Origin: Marinobacter alexandrii
GTDB lineage: Bacteria; Bacteroidota; Bacteroidia; Cytophagales; Cyclobacteriaceae
Length of the DNA stretch: 64,000 nt
Assembly: GCA_039984955.1 (NCBI GenBank)
Contig: JBDWTN010000005.1
Span: forward strand, 248,001 to 312,000
Direction of reading: 5' to 3'
Positions 63,589 through 64,000 of the stretch are shown one piece after another; the first letter of the stretch is position 1, and each line of letters opens with the position of its first letter. The notes below the pieces were generated by a model. That model ran no database searches. It worked only from the letters and a program-made list of their open reading frames with translations, and was not told the DNA's origin. The position numbers and the translations under genes are program-made.

Positions 63589-64000
63589 GTGTTTAAACTG
63601 GATTTTAATATTCCTGAGTCTTCCAATAAGATCAACTTAAAGCAACCTATTTTATTAATAGGCTCTTGCTTTTCGGATGATATTGGGCATAAACTAAGTT
63701 CCTGTAAGTTTGATAGTCTTTCCAATCCATTTGGTACAATCTATAACCCATTTTCAATTTTCAAGCTTCTATCAAATGGGGCTGCTTCCGACAACATTAT
63801 TGAAAATCAAGGAGTACATTATCACTGGGATGCTCATGGAGTGATATCCTGCTTAGATCAACAAAAAACTATCAATCTTTTCAACGAAAAGAAGAATCAT
63901 ACTCAAACTTTTCTGGCCAAAGCAAAATGGCTTATTGTCACTTTAGGAACTTCTATGGTGTATGAATTGACGAATGGAGAAATAGTAGCCAACTGTCATA
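63589..64000 (+). CDS. GSCFA domain protein, N-terminal part
   Basis: The gene runs off the right edge; 137 residues are visible. The start is the GTG at 63589: an in-frame TAA lies at 63580-63582, and no other start codon lies between. The segment LLIGSCFSDDIGHKL (about 22-36) gives the family its name, followed by SNPFGTIYNPFSIFKLL and later HYHWDAHG and AKWLIVTLGTSMVYEL, all typical of GSCFA proteins of Bacteroidota and some Proteobacteria, which resemble SGNH/GDSL hydrolases. The Ser of GSCFS would be the nucleophile in that model. The substrate is unknown. Confidence 0.85.
   Translation, partial: MFKLDFNIPESSNKINLKQPILLIGSCFSDDIGHKLSSCKFDSLSNPFGTIYNPFSIFKLLSNGAASDNIIENQGVHYHWDAHGVISCLDQQKTINLFNEKKNHTQTFLAKAKWLIVTLGTSMVYELTNGEIVANCH

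Noticed and set aside
63483-63725. 80-codon minus-strand ORF after rplI.
   Set aside because: The plus strand from 63589 encodes a clear GSCFA domain, so this is its antisense shadow.
1-64000. tRNA, rRNA, CRISPR arrays, transposases and prophage genes.
   Set aside because: None could be recognised in the window.

Overview
The window is AT-rich chromosomal DNA from a Bacteroidota bacterium, most likely a marine member of the Cytophagales. Four things point there: promoters of the TTG-N19-TAnnTTTG type; a PorP/SprF-family (type IX secretion/gliding) protein at the left edge; giant RHS/YD-repeat proteins with a DUF6443-like entry region; and an alternative complex III (act) operon joined to an aa3/caa3-type oxidase operon. 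Many genes start with TTG or GTG. The placement is made from gene content; no search was run.

Left region (1-16.9 kb). After the tail of a PorP/SprF-like gene comes a minus-strand polymorphic-toxin locus. A 3566-residue secreted RHS protein has about 19 alternating Ig-like modules in front of an RHS core and a C-terminal toxin domain that looks like a URI/GIY-YIG-fold nuclease. Directly abutting it is a small putative immunity gene, followed by a second RHS-like protein with a PKD-like domain and no toxin end, and then a predicted outer-membrane barrel protein. The giant gene holds a 1149-bp internal duplication with a 116-bp stretch of perfect identity, a regular cysteine pattern and acidic inserts in alternate modules.

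Central region (16.9-40.2 kb). This is a long minus-strand respiratory block. From its promoter at about 40.18 kb it reads actA-B-C-D-E-F, ctaC (coxB), ctaD (coxA), ctaA, ctaB (cyoE), two subunit III genes, subunit IV, an SCO-like remnant, DUF420, a small Cys-containing membrane protein and DUF983. It continues into an NtrY-like sensor kinase and a large conserved outer-membrane protein. Electrons would pass from menaquinol through complex III to the heme-copper oxidase; ctaA and ctaB make its heme A.

Right region (40.3-64 kb). A serine hydrolase is divergent from a serine-biosynthesis cluster (SerB-SerA fusion, a cysteine-less YtxJ/BrxC-like protein, serC). Next come a universal stress protein convergent with a MarR regulator, and an ECF sigma factor cluster with a putative anti-sigma factor, a Spy-like protein and an outer-membrane protein. 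Then pyrG, yidC, parA-parB, DUF5683, dapB and lepB; a minus-strand S41 protease and ung; apaG, a methyltransferase-like gene and a coiled-coil membrane protein. A structured intergenic RNA-like element precedes rpsF-rpsR-rplI, and the window ends in a GSCFA-domain gene.

Most notable: the giant modular RHS toxin with its abutting immunity gene; the intrinsic terminator whose T-tract touches the serC start codon; the structured element before rpsF; the cysteine-less bacilliredoxin; the SCO protein lacking its copper motif; and shared TTACATT palindromes near the MarR/Usp pair.
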